Of a stretch of 64,000 nucleotides of DNA, positions 25,562 to 37,702 are shown one piece after another. Made by a program: the position numbers and the translations under genes. How positions within the stretch are numbered: position 1 is the first letter of the stretch; each line of letters opens with the position of its first letter. The notes beneath the pieces were generated by a model. That model had not been told where the DNA came from, searched no databases, and was given only the letters and a program-made list of their open reading frames with translations. The stretch lies in contig OW799233.1 in assembly GCA_941918925.1 (NCBI GenBank), positions 3,588,001-3,652,000 on the forward strand. The letters are read 5' to 3'. This stretch comes from Phyto melanocephala. Its lineage: Eukaryota; Arthropoda; Insecta; Diptera; Rhinophoridae.

Positions 25562-26222
25562 ATTATACCCTTCACCTGTGGTGCACAAGGGTATATGTAT
25601 ATAGCTTTGTCATTCCGTTTGTAATTTCTACAATTTTCATTTCCGACCCCATAAAGTATATATTTTCTGAAAGCTTATGAATAGAGGAGTCGATTAAGCC
25701 CTGACCGTATGTCCGTGTGTTGGTTGAAATCAACTTTTATAAGCAACTATATGCTCCTCAGATCTGTATATGGTATCAATCTCTTGGAAATATCCAGGAA
25801 TGAATCGCTACTGAAATTCAGCACAATCGCCCCATAACTTTCTGAGATATGAGCAAAAAACCACGACCACCTCGTTTTTTTCACAATTACAACAACAACC
25901 TACATACATACTGGTTAAAATAAACGTGGCATCGAAATCCAGCTGAGCCAAAAAAATTTTATTTTATTTTATTTAATATATTATTTATATTTTATTATTT
26001 TTTTTATATATTTTTTTAATTTTTTTTTTATTATTTTTTTTTTTATTTTTAATATATTTTTTCTTTGTAATTTTTTTTTTTTTTTTGGTATGTTTTTTAC
26101 ATGTATGTACATACGTATTTTATATGAGATGAATGGTAATACACACAATTGTTATTGCATGACTGCACGTTGTAAAGGGTATATAAGATTCGGCACGGCC
26201 GAATATAGCACTGTTACTTGTT
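25562..26222 (+). mobile_element. Common 0.7 kb fly repeat, full copy A
   Basis: The 5' end forms a hairpin around TACCCTTCACCTGTGGTGCA with AAGGGTA. It is followed by CATTCCGTTTGTAATT, a CCGACCCCATAAAGTATATA block, a GTTGGTTGAAATCAAC palindrome, a TTTCTGAGATATGAGCAAAA block, a tRNA-like module with GGCATCGAA near 25929, a long T-rich tract (25950-26095) and a 3' end with ATTCGGCACGGCCGAAT and TTACTTGTT. There is no coding capacity. Other copies or parts lie at 471-1585, 49597-50243, 52129-52819 and 59905-60475. Its transposition class is not determined. Confidence 0.75.
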
Positions 26223-26814
26223 ATCAAAATTATAATTGTGATTTCGATATCGTTTGAAAAGCTAGTACTTAGTACCTGAATTTTATGTAAATAGTATACA
26301 TATTCAATACTGAATTGTTTGTTTTTATATTATAGTACAATTGATATTTAATGTACCTTTTTTAAATCTGTATATATTAAAAATTGTTGCAGGTGCGTTG
26401 TGACTTTATAACTCATGAACGGTCTAACCGAATTTGATTAAATTTGTAGGGTTTGTTCCTATGGTCGTGTAGATGGCTTATGGTTTTGCACGAAATAGGT
26501 CGTTCGTGAGTTATGACTTTTCATGTCAACATGTGATTTTTTTATCATATAAAAACAACGAACAAATTAGTAAGTAAATCAATAGTAGTTTGATGTTATA
26601 ATAGGAATATTTTATTTACAAATTTTAAACTTACTAAAACTAAAATATGCTTATCTGACTAACCATCATCTCCTCTCCAGAACAAAATCGGTTATTGCAA
26701 TGCGTTATAACAACGATGGAGTTCAGAAATACGATTTAGTTGCACTACGAACTATGCAAGGTTCGCTAGTTCCTAATAAATCTAATTAAAAAAATAATAT
26801 AAGTTTAAAATAAG
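26223..26814. other. Spacer, possible repeat-derived DNA
   Basis: No gene. The stretch 26390-26530 (AACTCATGAACGGTCTAACC, then TATGGTCGTGTAGATGGC) has a higher complexity than its surroundings and looks repeat-derived, but I cannot assign it. Confidence 0.4.
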
Positions 26815-26894
26815 TCTGTTAGTACAATTAGGTTAAAAAAAAGTACAATTTGAAGCTATTTGGCACAGTTTTAAATTTCTTGATGCCAACCCTG
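26815..26894. mobile_element. hAT 3'-end remnant
   Basis: AGTACAATT, AAGTACAATTTGA, GGCACAGTTTTAAATT and the terminal GCCAACCCTG follow, in order and spacing, the right end of the hAT element at 6033-6850. Only about 80 bp remain. Confidence 0.55.
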
Positions 26895-27158
26895 CTATAA
26901 ACTATTGTTACTCATCTGGTAACACATTTAAATGTACTCTGTCATTTTACCATTGACAACAGGACATATTTTTTTGTTGGATTTAATTAGGTTTTTTGTA
27001 AAACTTTATAGAAAAAATCATACAAAACATATATTCTGTTATTAAAAAATAAATATAATATTTTCCTTTATCTAAATAAGTGCAAATAAAGATTAATAAA
27101 CTGTAAAAACAGACTAAAATTTGAGTCACTTTTTTCAGTACCGTCTGGAGGGCAAAAG

Positions 27159-30100
27159 ATGTCGTCGTCGGCGATATATGTTTTGGATGTCAAAGGCAAA
27201 GTGCTTATATCACGCAATTATCGCGGGGATAACATGGATTTAGCTGTTATAGACAAATTTATGCCTCTTTTAATGGAAAAGGAAGAGGAGGGCATGATCA
27301 CGCCCATATTGCAAACGGCCGATTGCACTTTTGCTTATATAAAAACTAATAACTTGTATATTGTATCGACTACGCCCCGCAACAAGAATGTCAACATTGC
27401 ACTAGTGTTTGTGTTTTTACACAAAATAGCGCAAGTATTTATTGAGTACTTTAAGGAGTTGGAAGAAGAATCTATACGTGACAACTTTGTTATTATATAT
27501 GAGCTACTCGATGAGCTGCTAGATTTTGGATATCCTCAGACCACAGATTCGAAAATACTACAGGAATACATTACCCAGGAGGGCCATAAACTGGAAATAC
27601 AGCCGCGTATTCCAATGGCTGTTACTAATGCCGTGTCTTGGCGCTCCGAGGGTATTAAATATCGCAAAAATGAGGTGTTTTTGGATGTTATAGAGTCGGT
27701 TAATCTACTTGCCAATGCTAATGGCAACGTGCTGCGAAGTGAAATTGTAGGTGCCATTAAAATGCGTGTCTACCTGTCTGGTATGCCAGAACTGAGATTA
27801 GGCCTAAATGATAAAGTACTATTTGAGAGCACAGGTCGCGGCAAATCTAAATCTGTTGAGTTGGAGGATGTAAAATTTCACCAATGTGTTCGTTTGTCTC
27901 GATTTGAAAATGATCGCACCATTTCATTTATACCGCCTGATGGCGAATTCGAATTAATGTCCTATAGGTTGAATACACATGTAAGTAAAGCAACAAAGTA
28001 TTTAAGTTTAATCTTAAAGCGATCTTTTTAAAAAGGTGTAATTAATTCGGATAGATTTTGAGAATCATTTTTAAACTAAACTTAATTATTTCTAAAAGGA
28101 ATTATTAAAAATAAAATTATATATGTACTATAGTTGTCGTAAATTACCAAAAAAAAATATTTTAAATGTTAAACGGGTTTTCGGGCTTCGGAATATTGGA
28201 TTTGATAACGTAGTAAAAATTTTGTTAATTCATATTAAATGTTTGGAGATCATATTAGATTTTAATCTTTAACTTTTTACATTGATATTTTATTTTCAAA
28301 GATTTTTTGGTAAGCGTCGAATAATCTATCTTCATTTGCATATTCGGTATAAAAAGCGCGTTGCTAAAACATTTGAACTTTCAAATTTCGTGCTTTTATT
28401 TTTCTTTTATTTCAATTCCGTAATATAAAGCCACAAAGGCCAATTATAATATAATATATAGTTAGAAAACGCCTAAGCATAGCCTTAGGATAAAAATATA
28501 ATAAACTATACATTATATACATTATTTTATATTAGATTAGATCATATTTTAAGGTATTAATATAAAAAGTAATACAAATAAAAAAAAAATCCAGTTAGGG
28601 AGGCTCATCACAGTTCAAAAAAAAAAAAGAAAAGAAGAATTAGACAGCAGCAAAATGTCTCATAAGTTTTAATTTGAAAACGTTATTAGAATGAGTAAAA
28701 ATGCGTAATTCCAATTGCAAGCAATTCCAGTTGCAAGCAATTCCAGTTCTTAATAATTTTAACAAGAAAGGACCTAGCGTATATAGATCTAAGAAGTTTA
28801 GGGAAAATTATGTGCGGATTCCTACGACGAGGAGAAAAAGAAACCGCATTTTTACCATATTTTATAATCTTATAAAACAAGTACAAATTGCGAATGCATA
28901 CAAATTTATTAAAAGAACATCATAAAAACTCTAAAGAAACCAGAAATATGCTCCTGTCGGCGAACATTATAGACAAATCTAACAATAGCATTAATCAAGC
29001 CTTTAAGTTTAACAAAAAGGAAACCAACAGTACCAGAAATAACTTAAAAACCATTAAAATTTGAGACATGAAAACTGTATATGATAATCTTTTTCTCGCA
29101 TAAAGAGGCAAGAGAATATTAGTGCAGTAGATTTTCCGCAGCAAACCCCAAACTCTACCAGATAATAAATCAATATGATTACATACAATATGAACATACA
29201 TATGTATATTGCAATTTCGCACACCTTAAAAAAATTTAAAAATTTTATAAAACAAATAAGGTCGAAAAAATCATTTAATAATTTTGAAACTATGTAATCT
29301 TTATTCATAATTTATTTCAGATCGGAGATATATGACTTTGAAAAATAAAAATGTTAACATTTTTGCTATATGGACAATTTGAAATTTGCAAAAAAAAGGC
29401 TAAATCTAGAAATTGTGCTCCAATCAGACCTTTAGTGCTCGAAAGCTATCATTCTAGAGATTTCAGAACCATATAGTCTATATTCAGAATTTATTTCAGA
29501 TCGGAGATATATGACTTTGAAAAATAAAAATGTTAACATTTTTGCTATATGGACAATTTGAAATTTGCAAAAAAAGGCTAAATCTAGAAATTGTGCTCAA
29601 ATCAGACCTTTAGTGCTCGAAAGCTATCATTCTAGAGATTTCAGAACCATATAGTCTATATTCAGAATTTATTTCAGATCGGAGATATATGACTTTGAAA
29701 AATAAAAATGTTAACATTTTTGCTATATGGACAATTTGAAATTTGCAAAAAAAGGCTAAATCTAGAAATTGTGCTCCAATCAGACCTTTAGTGCTCGAAT
29801 GCTATCATTCTAGAGATTTCAGAACCATATAGTCTATATTCAGAATTTATTTCAGATCGGAGATATATGACTTTGAAAAATAAAAATGTTAAAATTTTTG
29901 CTATATGGACAATTTGAAATTTGCAAAAAAAGGCTAAATCTAGAAATTGTGCTCCAATCAGACCTTTAGTGCTCGAATGCTATCATTCTAGAGATTTCAG
30001 AACCATATAGTCTATATTCAGAATTTATTTCAGATCGGAGATATATGACTTTAAAAAATAAAAATTTTTAACATTTTTGCTATATGGACAATTTGAAGTT

Positions 30101-33100
30101 TGCAAAAAAAGGCTAAATGTAGAAATTGTGCTCCAATCAGACCTTTAGTGCTCGAAAGCTATCATTCTAGAGATTTCAGAACCATATAGTCTATATTCAG
30201 AATTTATTTCAGATCGGAGATATATGACTTTGAAAAATAAAAATGTTAAAATTTTTGCTATATGGACAATTTGAAATTTGCAAAAAAAGGCTAAATCTAG
30301 AAATTGTGCTCCAATCAGACCTTTAGTGCTCGAATGCTATCATTCTAGAGATTTCAGAACCATATAGTCTATATTCAGAATTTATTTCAGATCGGAGATA
30401 TATGACTTTGAAAAATAAAAATGTTAAAATTTTTGCTATATCGACAATTTGAAATTTGCAAAAAAAGGCTAAATCTAGAAATTGTGCTCCAATCAGACCT
30501 TTAGTGCTCGAATGCTATCATTCTAGAGATTTCAGAACCATATAGTCTATATTCAGAATTTATTTCAGATCGGAGATATATGACTTTGAAAAATAAAAAT
30601 TTTTGACATTTTTGCTATATGGACAATTTGAAATTTGCAAAAAAAGGCTAAATCTAGAAATTGTGCTCCAATCAGACCTTTAGTGCTCGAAAGCTATCAT
30701 TCTAGAGATTTCAGAACCATATAGTCTATATTCAGAATTTATTTCAGATCGGAGATATATGACTTTGAAAAATAAAAATGTTAAACTTTTTGCTATATGG
30801 ACAATTTGAAATTTGCAAAAAAAGGCTAAATCTAGAAATTGTGCTCCAATCAGACCTTTAGTGCTCGAATGCTATCATTCTAGAGATTTCAGAACCATAT
30901 AGTCTATATTCAGAATTTATTTCAGATCGGAGATATATGACTTTAAAAAATAAAAATTTTTAACATTTTTGCTATATGGACAATTTGAAATTTGCAAAAA
31001 AAGGCTAAATCTAGAAATTGTGCTCCAATCAGACCTTTAGTGCTCGAAAGCTATCATTCTAGAGATTTCAGAACCATATAGTCTATATTCAGAATTTATT
31101 TCAGATCGGAGATATATGACTTTGAAAAATAAAAATGTTAAACTTTTTGCTATATGGACAATTTGAAATTTGCAAAAAAAGGCTAAATCTAGAAATTGTG
31201 CTCCAATCAGACCTTTAGTGCTCGAATGCTATCATTCTAGAGATTTCAGAACCATATAGTCTATATTCAGAATTTATTTCAGATCGGAGATATATGACTT
31301 TAAAAAATAAAAATTTTTAACATTTTTGCTATATGGACAATTTGAAATTTGCAAAAAAAGGCTAAATCTAGAAATTGTGCTCCAATCAGACCTTTAGTGC
31401 TCGAATGCTATCATTCTAGAGATTTCAGAACCATATAGTCTATATTCAGAATTTATTTCAGATCGGAGATATATGACTTTAAAAAATAAAAATTTTTAAC
31501 ATTTTTGCTATATGGACAATTTGAAATTTGCAAAAAAAGGCTAAATCTAGAAATTGTGCTCCAATCAGACCTTTAGTGCTCGAAAGCTATCATTCTAGAG
31601 ATTTCAGAACCATATAGTCTATATTCAGAATTTATTTCAGATCGGAGATATATGACTTTGAAAAATAAAAATGTTAAGCTTTTTGCTATATGGACAATTT
31701 GAAATTTGCAAAAAAAGGCTAAATCTAGAAATTGTGCTCCAATCAGACCTTTAGTGCTCGAATGCTATCATTCTAGAGATTTCAGAACCATATAGTCTAT
31801 ATTCAGAATTTATTTCAGATCGGAGATATATGACTTTAAAAAATAAAAATTTTTAACATTTTTGCTATATGGACAATTTGAAATTTGCAAAAAAAGGCTA
31901 AATCTAGAAATTGTGCTCCAATCAGACCTTTAGTGCTCGAATGCTATCATTCTAGAGATTTCAGAACCATATAGTCTATATTCAGAATTTATTTCAGATC
32001 GGAGATATATGACTTTGAAAAATAAAAATGTTAAAATTTTTGCTATATGGACAATTTGAAATTTGCAAAAAAAGGCTAAATCTAGAAATTGTGCTCCAAT
32101 CAGACCTTTAGTGCTCGAATGCTATCATTCTAGAGATTTCAGAACCATATAGTCTATATTCAGAATTTATTTCAGATCGGAGATATATGACTTTAAAAAA
32201 TAAAAATTTTTAACATTTTTGCTATATGGACAATTTGAAATTTGCAAAAAAAGGCTAAATCTAGAAATTGTGCTCCAATCAGACCTTTAGTGCTCGAAAG
32301 CTATCATTCTAGAGATTTCAGAACCATATAGTCTATATTCAGAATTTATTTCAGATCGGAGATATATGACTTTGAAAAATAAAAATTTTTAACATTTTTG
32401 CTATATGGACAATTTGAAATTTGCAAAAAAAGGCTAAATCTAGAAATTGTGCTCCAATCAGACCTTTAGTGCTCGAAAGCTATCATTCTAGAGATTTCAG
32501 AACCATATAGTCTATATTCAGAATTTATTTCAGATCGGAGATATATGACTTTAAAAAAATAAAAATTTTTAACATTTTTGCTATATGGACAATTTGAAAT
32601 TTGCAAAAAAAGGCTAAATCTAGAAATTGTGCTCCAATCAGACCTTTAGTGCTCGAAAGCTATCATTCTAGAGATTTCAGAACCATATAGTCTATATTCA
32701 GAATTTATTTCAGATCGGAGATATATGACTTTGAAAAATAAAAATGTTAAAATTTTTGCTATATGGACAATTTGAAATTTGCAAAAAAAGGCTAAATCTA
32801 GAAATTGTGCTCCAATCAGACCTTTAGTGCTCGAAAGCTATCATTCTAGAGATTTCAGAACCATATAGTCTATATTCAGAATTTATTTCAGATCGGAGAT
32901 ATATGACTTTGAAAAATAAAAATGTTAAAATTTTTGCTATATGGACAATTTGAAATTTGCAAAAAAAGGCTAAATCTAGAAATTGTGCTCCAATCAGACC
33001 TTTAGTGCTCGAAAGATATCATTCTAGAGATTTCAGAACCATATAGTCTATATTCAGAATTTATTTCAGATCGGAGATATATGACTTTAAAAAATAAAAA

Positions 33101-36100
33101 TTTTTAATATTTTTGCTATATGGACAATTTGAAATTTGCAAAAAAAGGCTAAATCTAGAAATTGTGCTCCAATCAGACCTTTAGTGCTCGAAAGCTATCA
33201 TTCTAGAGATTTCAGAACCATATAGTCTATATTCAGAATTTATTTCAGATCGGAGATATATGACTTTGAAAAATAAAAATGTTAACATTTTTGCTATATG
33301 GACAATTTGAAATTTGCAAAAAAAGGCTTAATCTAAAAATTGTGCTCCAATCAGACCTTTAGTGCTCGAAAGCTATCATTCTAGAGATTTCAGAACCATA
33401 TAGTCTATATTCAGAATTTATTTCAGATCGGAGATATATGACTTTGAAAAATAAAAATGTTAAAATTTTTGCTATATGGACAATTTGAAATTTGCAAAAA
33501 AAGGCTAAATCTAGAAATAGAACCATATAGTCTATATTCAGAATTTATTTCACAATTTCTAGATTTAGCCTTTTTTTGCAAATTTCAAATTGTCCATATA
33601 GCAAAAATGTTAAAAATTTTTATTTTTTAAAGTCATATATCTCCGATCTGAAATAAATTCTGAATATAGACTATATGGTTCTGAAATCTCTAGAATGATA
33701 GCATTCGAGCACTAAAGGTCTGATTGGAGCACAATTTCTAGATTTTAGCCTTTTTTTGCAAATTTCAAATTGTCCATATAGCAAAAATGTTAACATTTTT
33801 ATTTTTTCAAAGTCATATATCTCCGATCTGAAATAAATTCTGAATATAGACTATATGGTTCTGAAATCTCTAGAATGATAGCATTCGAGCACTAAAGGTC
33901 TGATTGGAGCACAATTTCTAGATTTAGCCTTTTTTTGCAAATTTCAAATTGTCCATATAGCAAAAATTTTAAACATTTTTATTTTTCAAAGTCATATATC
34001 TCTCTGAAATAAATTCTGAATATAGACTATATGGTTCTGAAATCTCTAAAATGATAGCATTCGAGCACTAAAGGTCTGATTGGAGCACAATTTCTAGATT
34101 TAGCCTTTTTTTGCAAATTTCAAATTGTCCATATAGCAAAAATTTTAACATTTTTATTTTTTAAAGTCATATATCTCCGATCTGAAATAAATTCTGAATA
34201 TAGACTATATGGTTCTGAAATCTCTAGAATGATAGCATTCGAGCACTAAAGGTCTGATTGGAGCACAATTTCTAGATTTAGCCTTTTTTTTGCAAATTTC
34301 AAATTGTCCATATAGCAAAAATGTTAACATTTTTATTTTTCAAAGTCATATATCTCCGATCTGAAATAAATTCTGAATATAGACTATATGGTTCTGAAAT
34401 CTCTAGAATGATAGCATTCGAGCACTAAAGGTCTGATTGGAGCACAATTTCTAGATTTAGCCTTTTTTTGCAAATTTCAAATTGTCCATATAGCAAAAAT
34501 TTTAACATTTTTATTTTTCAAAGTCATATATCTCCGATCTGAAATAAATTCTGAATATAGACTATATGGTTCTGAAATCTCTAGAATGATAGCATTCGAG
34601 CACTAAAGGTCTGATTGGAGCACAATTTCTAGATTTAGCCTTTTTTTGCAAATTTCAAATTGTCCATATAGCAAAAATTTTAACATTTTTATTTTTTCAA
34701 AGTCATATATCTCCGATCTGAAATAAATTCTGAATATAGACTATATGGTTCTGAAATCTCTAGAATGATAGCTTTCGAGCACTAAAGGTCTGATTGGAGC
34801 ACAATTTCTAGATTTAGCCTTTTTTTGCAAATTTCAAATTGTCCATATAGCAAAAATTTTAACATTTTTATTTTTCAAAGTCATATATCTCCGATCTGAA
34901 ATAAATTCTGAATATAGACTATATGGTTCTGAAATCTCTAGAATGATAGCATTCGAGCACTAAAGGTCTGATTGGAGCACAATTTCTAGATTTAGCCTTT
35001 TTTTGCAAATTTCAAATTGTCCATATAGCAAAAATTTTAACATTTTTATTTTTCAAAGTCATATATCTCCGATCTGAAATAAATTCTGAATATAGACTAT
35101 ATGGTTCTGAAATCTCTAGAATGATAGCTTTCGAGCACTAAAGGTCTGATTGGAGCACAATTTCTAGATTTAGCCTTTTTTTGCAAATTTCAAATTGTCC
35201 ATATAGCAAAAATGTTAACATTTTTATTTTTCAAAGTCATATATCTCCGATCTGAAATAAATTATGAATAAAGATTACATAGTTTCAAAATTATTAAATG
35301 ATTTTTTCGACCTTATTTGTTTTATAAAATTTTTAAATTTTTTAAAATTTTTTTAAGGTGTGCGAAATTGCAATATACATATGTATGTTCATATAGATTT
35401 TACTTAATATTAACATTCTGTTACGCATACATTTTTGATTTGTATGCACACAATGTTTTTAAGCTAAAAATATACTGTTCTGTTAAAGTAGCAGACAAAG
35501 AGTGAGAGTTATGTTAAGTTACCATGTAACTTAGGTAAACTTAAAAAACGAAGCTAACTTACGGAGCTAACTTCACACACATGAAAAAAAACGAGTAGTA
35601 GGACCAAACATCAAAGCTTTTGTCTTTGATGTATTAATGGCTAAAAAATTGCCAGTAGTCCACAGCTTAATGAATTCTAAGCATGAGTTTATGTTGCTCT
35701 CAAATATTTCATTAAATCTTTTATTTCTTCTAAAAAGGAGAAACACATCATCAGCGAAAAGGAAAGGGGTACATTAAAAGGAATTTACAACGTTAGAGAG
35801 ATCATTAATATATAAAATAAACATATCCTTTTAATTTTTTATTTTAAAACTTTTTTTTAATATTCAATCATAATTTTTTTTTATATTCATATTCAATTTA
35901 TTTAATTCAAGCTCTAAGTTCCAACATAACAATATTTTTCTTGTACATTTACTGGATGGGACGTTTTGTTCTTAATTTTTGGAGTACTTTTTAAGTTTTT
36001 TTTTTCTAATAAAGGGTCCGCCATCTAACGTTTTTTATTTTCAACTAATGCTTATTTCGTGAATAGTAATACTTAGCTCGTGTTTGATTTGACATATAAT

Positions 36101-37280
36101 TAGTTTTATACTTCCGCTGAACGAATATGGTTGTGTATACGCTTGAACAACGCTGGGAAATATTGCGACATTCCTTTGGCCGATTTGGCCAAAAAAACAA
36201 TCTTTTCAGATGAAGCTCATTTTGATCTTGGTGGGTATGTAAACAAGCAAAACTGTCGCATTTGGGGCACAGAAAACCCGCACGCATACATTGAAAAGCC
36301 GATACACCCAAAACGAGTCACTGTGGATTTTGGTCCAGAGGCATAATTGGCCCATTTTTCTCCGAAAATGAGCAAGAAGTGGCCGTAGTCAATGGCGATC
36401 GTTATCAGGCCATGTTGAACGAATTTTTGTTCACAAAAATTGAAGAGGAGAATATTGGCAGCATTTGAATTCAACAGGACGGCGCTACGTGCCACACAGC
36501 CGAAGCTACACTTTTTTAAGCATTTTAAAAAAAAAAGAAGTTATTTGGCGGACCCCTTAGTTTGTAATTTTCTCCTTATTTTTTCAGATCTCAAAATATT
36601 TTTTCTTTGTAATATTGTTTTTTTTTTTTGCCATAAATGCTCTATATTACGAAAGTGGATAAATAAATAAAAGTCGCACTCAGTTTAAATTGTCGATATA
36701 TTTTACATGGTATTAGTAATATTTTCAACATTTGAAAAAAAATATTCGTATGAGACTGTTAATCTTTTTTAAACTTATATGGAAATTTATTATAATTCAA
36801 AATTACAATTTCCTTTCTTAGGTAAAACCATTAATCTGGATTGAATCTGTCATTGAACGTCATGAACATTCGCGTGTTGAGTATATGATTAAAGCAAAAT
36901 CACAATTTAAACGTCGTTCCACAGCAAATAATGTTGAAATTATTATTCCGGTGCCGGCCGATGCAGATTCACCAAAATTTAAAACTACCATAGGCAGTTG
37001 CAAATATGCACCCGAACAAAATGCAGTCATCTGGACTATTAAGTCATTTCCTGGTGGTAAGGAATACTTAATGCGCGCTCACTTTGGATTGCCCAGTGTT
37101 AAGAGTGAGGATAGTTTAGAGGGTAAACCACCTATACAAGTGCGATTTGAAATACCCTACTTTACAACATCTGGAATACAAGTGCGCTATTTAAAAATCA
37201 TTGAAAAGAGTGGTTATCAGGCTCTACCTTGGGTGCGATACATAACACAAAACGGCGACTACCAGCTGCGTACTAACTAA
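27159..37280 (+). CDS. AP-1-2mu: AP-1 clathrin adaptor complex, medium subunit mu-1
   Basis: Two coding exons, 27159-27980 and 36822-37280, joined across an 8.8 kb GT-AG intron (phase 0), give a 426-residue protein, the usual length for mu-1. The N-terminal longin-like domain begins SSSAIYVLDVKGKVLISRNY (residues 2-21) and runs to about residue 140. The mu homology domain follows from about residue 165 (SWRSEGIKYRKNEVFLDVIE) to the C-terminal YQALPWVRYITQNGDYQLR, whose WVRY is part of the pocket that reads Yxx-hydrophobic sorting signals. The protein sorts cargo into clathrin vesicles at the trans-Golgi network and endosomes. A TTTTTTCAG at 27130-27138 upstream of the ATG could be a 3' splice site, suggesting a 5' non-coding exon further upstream. 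The intron hosts a giant inverted repeat, a LINE scrap and a mariner copy. The 3' end faces the E1-alpha gene at 422 bp. Confidence 0.96.
28032..29187. other. AP-1 mu intron, left part: no feature recognised
   Basis: AT-rich intronic sequence. The frames at 28701-28925 and neighbours do not resemble any family. AATTCCAGTTGCAAGCAATT-type short duplications occur near 28710-28750. Confidence 0.5.
29188..35394. repeat. 6.2 kb inverted repeat built from 178-bp tandem monomers (Foldback-like)
   Basis: The left arm (29321 to about 33518) holds about 24 direct monomers of 178 bp, each containing TTTATTTCAGATCGGAGATA, TATGGACAATTTGAAATTTG and CAGACCTTTAGTGCTCGAA. The right arm (about 33553-35260) holds about 9-10 of the same monomer in reverse. 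The switch occurs within about 35 bp at 33519-33552, where a monomer is truncated. The outer 133-bp ends (29188-29320 and 35262-35394, the latter with a roughly 13-bp insertion) are near-perfect inverse copies of each other and are not part of the monomer. Unit starts measured at 29321, 29500, 29678, 29856 and 30034 give the 178-bp period. Unit variants (GTTAACA, GTTAAAA, GTTAAAC, TTTTTAACA; AAAGC or AATGC) recur in mixed order. No matching target duplication was found at the edges. Confidence 0.93.
35570..35830 (-). pseudogene. Non-LTR reverse transcriptase fragment (FADD box)
   Basis: The minus strand from about 35818 to 35590 translates as FILYINDLSNVVNSF, one stop, then PFLFADDVFLLFRRNKRF, SCLEFIKLWTTGNFLAINTS and KTKALMFG. 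These are consecutive blocks of a LINE reverse transcriptase: the YINDL block, the catalytic FADD and the INxxKTKxLxFG block. The piece is only about 80 codons, lies antisense in the AP-1 mu intron, and differs from the LINE at 12764-14594. One stop codon shows decay. Confidence 0.75.
36010..36559 (+). mobile_element. Mariner-like deletion derivative, copy 1
   Basis: Ends AAGGGTCCGCCATCTAAC (36012) and the inverse of AGGGGTCCGCCAAATAAC (to 36557) are flanked by TA. Inside, ATG at 36127 begins VVYTLEQRWEILRH and then jumps by an internal deletion to the block FSDEAHFDLGGYVNKQNCRI (first catalytic Asp), EKPIHPKRVTV and, after frame slips, VNGDRYQAML and IQQDGATCHTAEATL (second catalytic Asp). 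The C-terminal third is missing. It lies in the AP-1 mu intron. A second copy with the same internal deletion is at 59103-59512, so the deleted form itself has been mobilised. Confidence 0.85.
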
Positions 37281-37471
37281 TAGCTTATTTTTATAGGAGT
37301 AATGCCTATTTTTTTTATTTGAAACGTCTATTTATATTTTTTGTTTTTAAAGGAATTTAAATTTTTTTTAAATATTTTAGTAATAACACAAACAAAAATT
37401 CATTCCGTATTACAATTTTTAAACTGATTAAGAAGTAAGCTTTTAGGTTATGTAAATGTATTAAAATCTTA

Positions 37472-37486
37472 AATAAAGCAAATAAA
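37472..37486 (+). terminator. AP-1 mu polyadenylation signals
   Basis: Two AATAAA hexamers, 37472-37477 and 37481-37486, lie about 200 bp after the AP-1 mu stop codon and are well placed for 3'-end cleavage. Confidence 0.65.
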
Positions 37487-37702
37487 ACTAGTTTGTTTTA
37501 ATTAAAAAAAACACATTTTGATAGTTATCAATATTCGTTGAACAATTATATATTTACATTATTTTGTATATACATATAATTATCTATGTATTTCTGTAAG
37601 TTATACTGCTTAAAATAAAATAATAAATGCACTTTAAAAGTCTTTTTGTCAAGTTATTCCATTTGAGAAATATGTAATAATAACTACTTTTCCTGACTAC
37701 AG

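Noticed and set aside
29054..29308. Open frames shared by the two outer ends of the inverted repeat (also 35317-35505)
   Set aside because: Both are translations of the same AT-rich inverted end sequence, with no protein-family features.
29321..35260. CRISPR-like array
   Set aside because: The 178-bp unit is wholly repetitive with no unique spacers, the array is inverted in its second part, and the setting is an animal intron.
29179..35403. 9-bp target duplication of a Foldback element
   Set aside because: The flanking nonamers TTACATACA and AGATTTTAC do not match, so Foldback identity rests on structure only.
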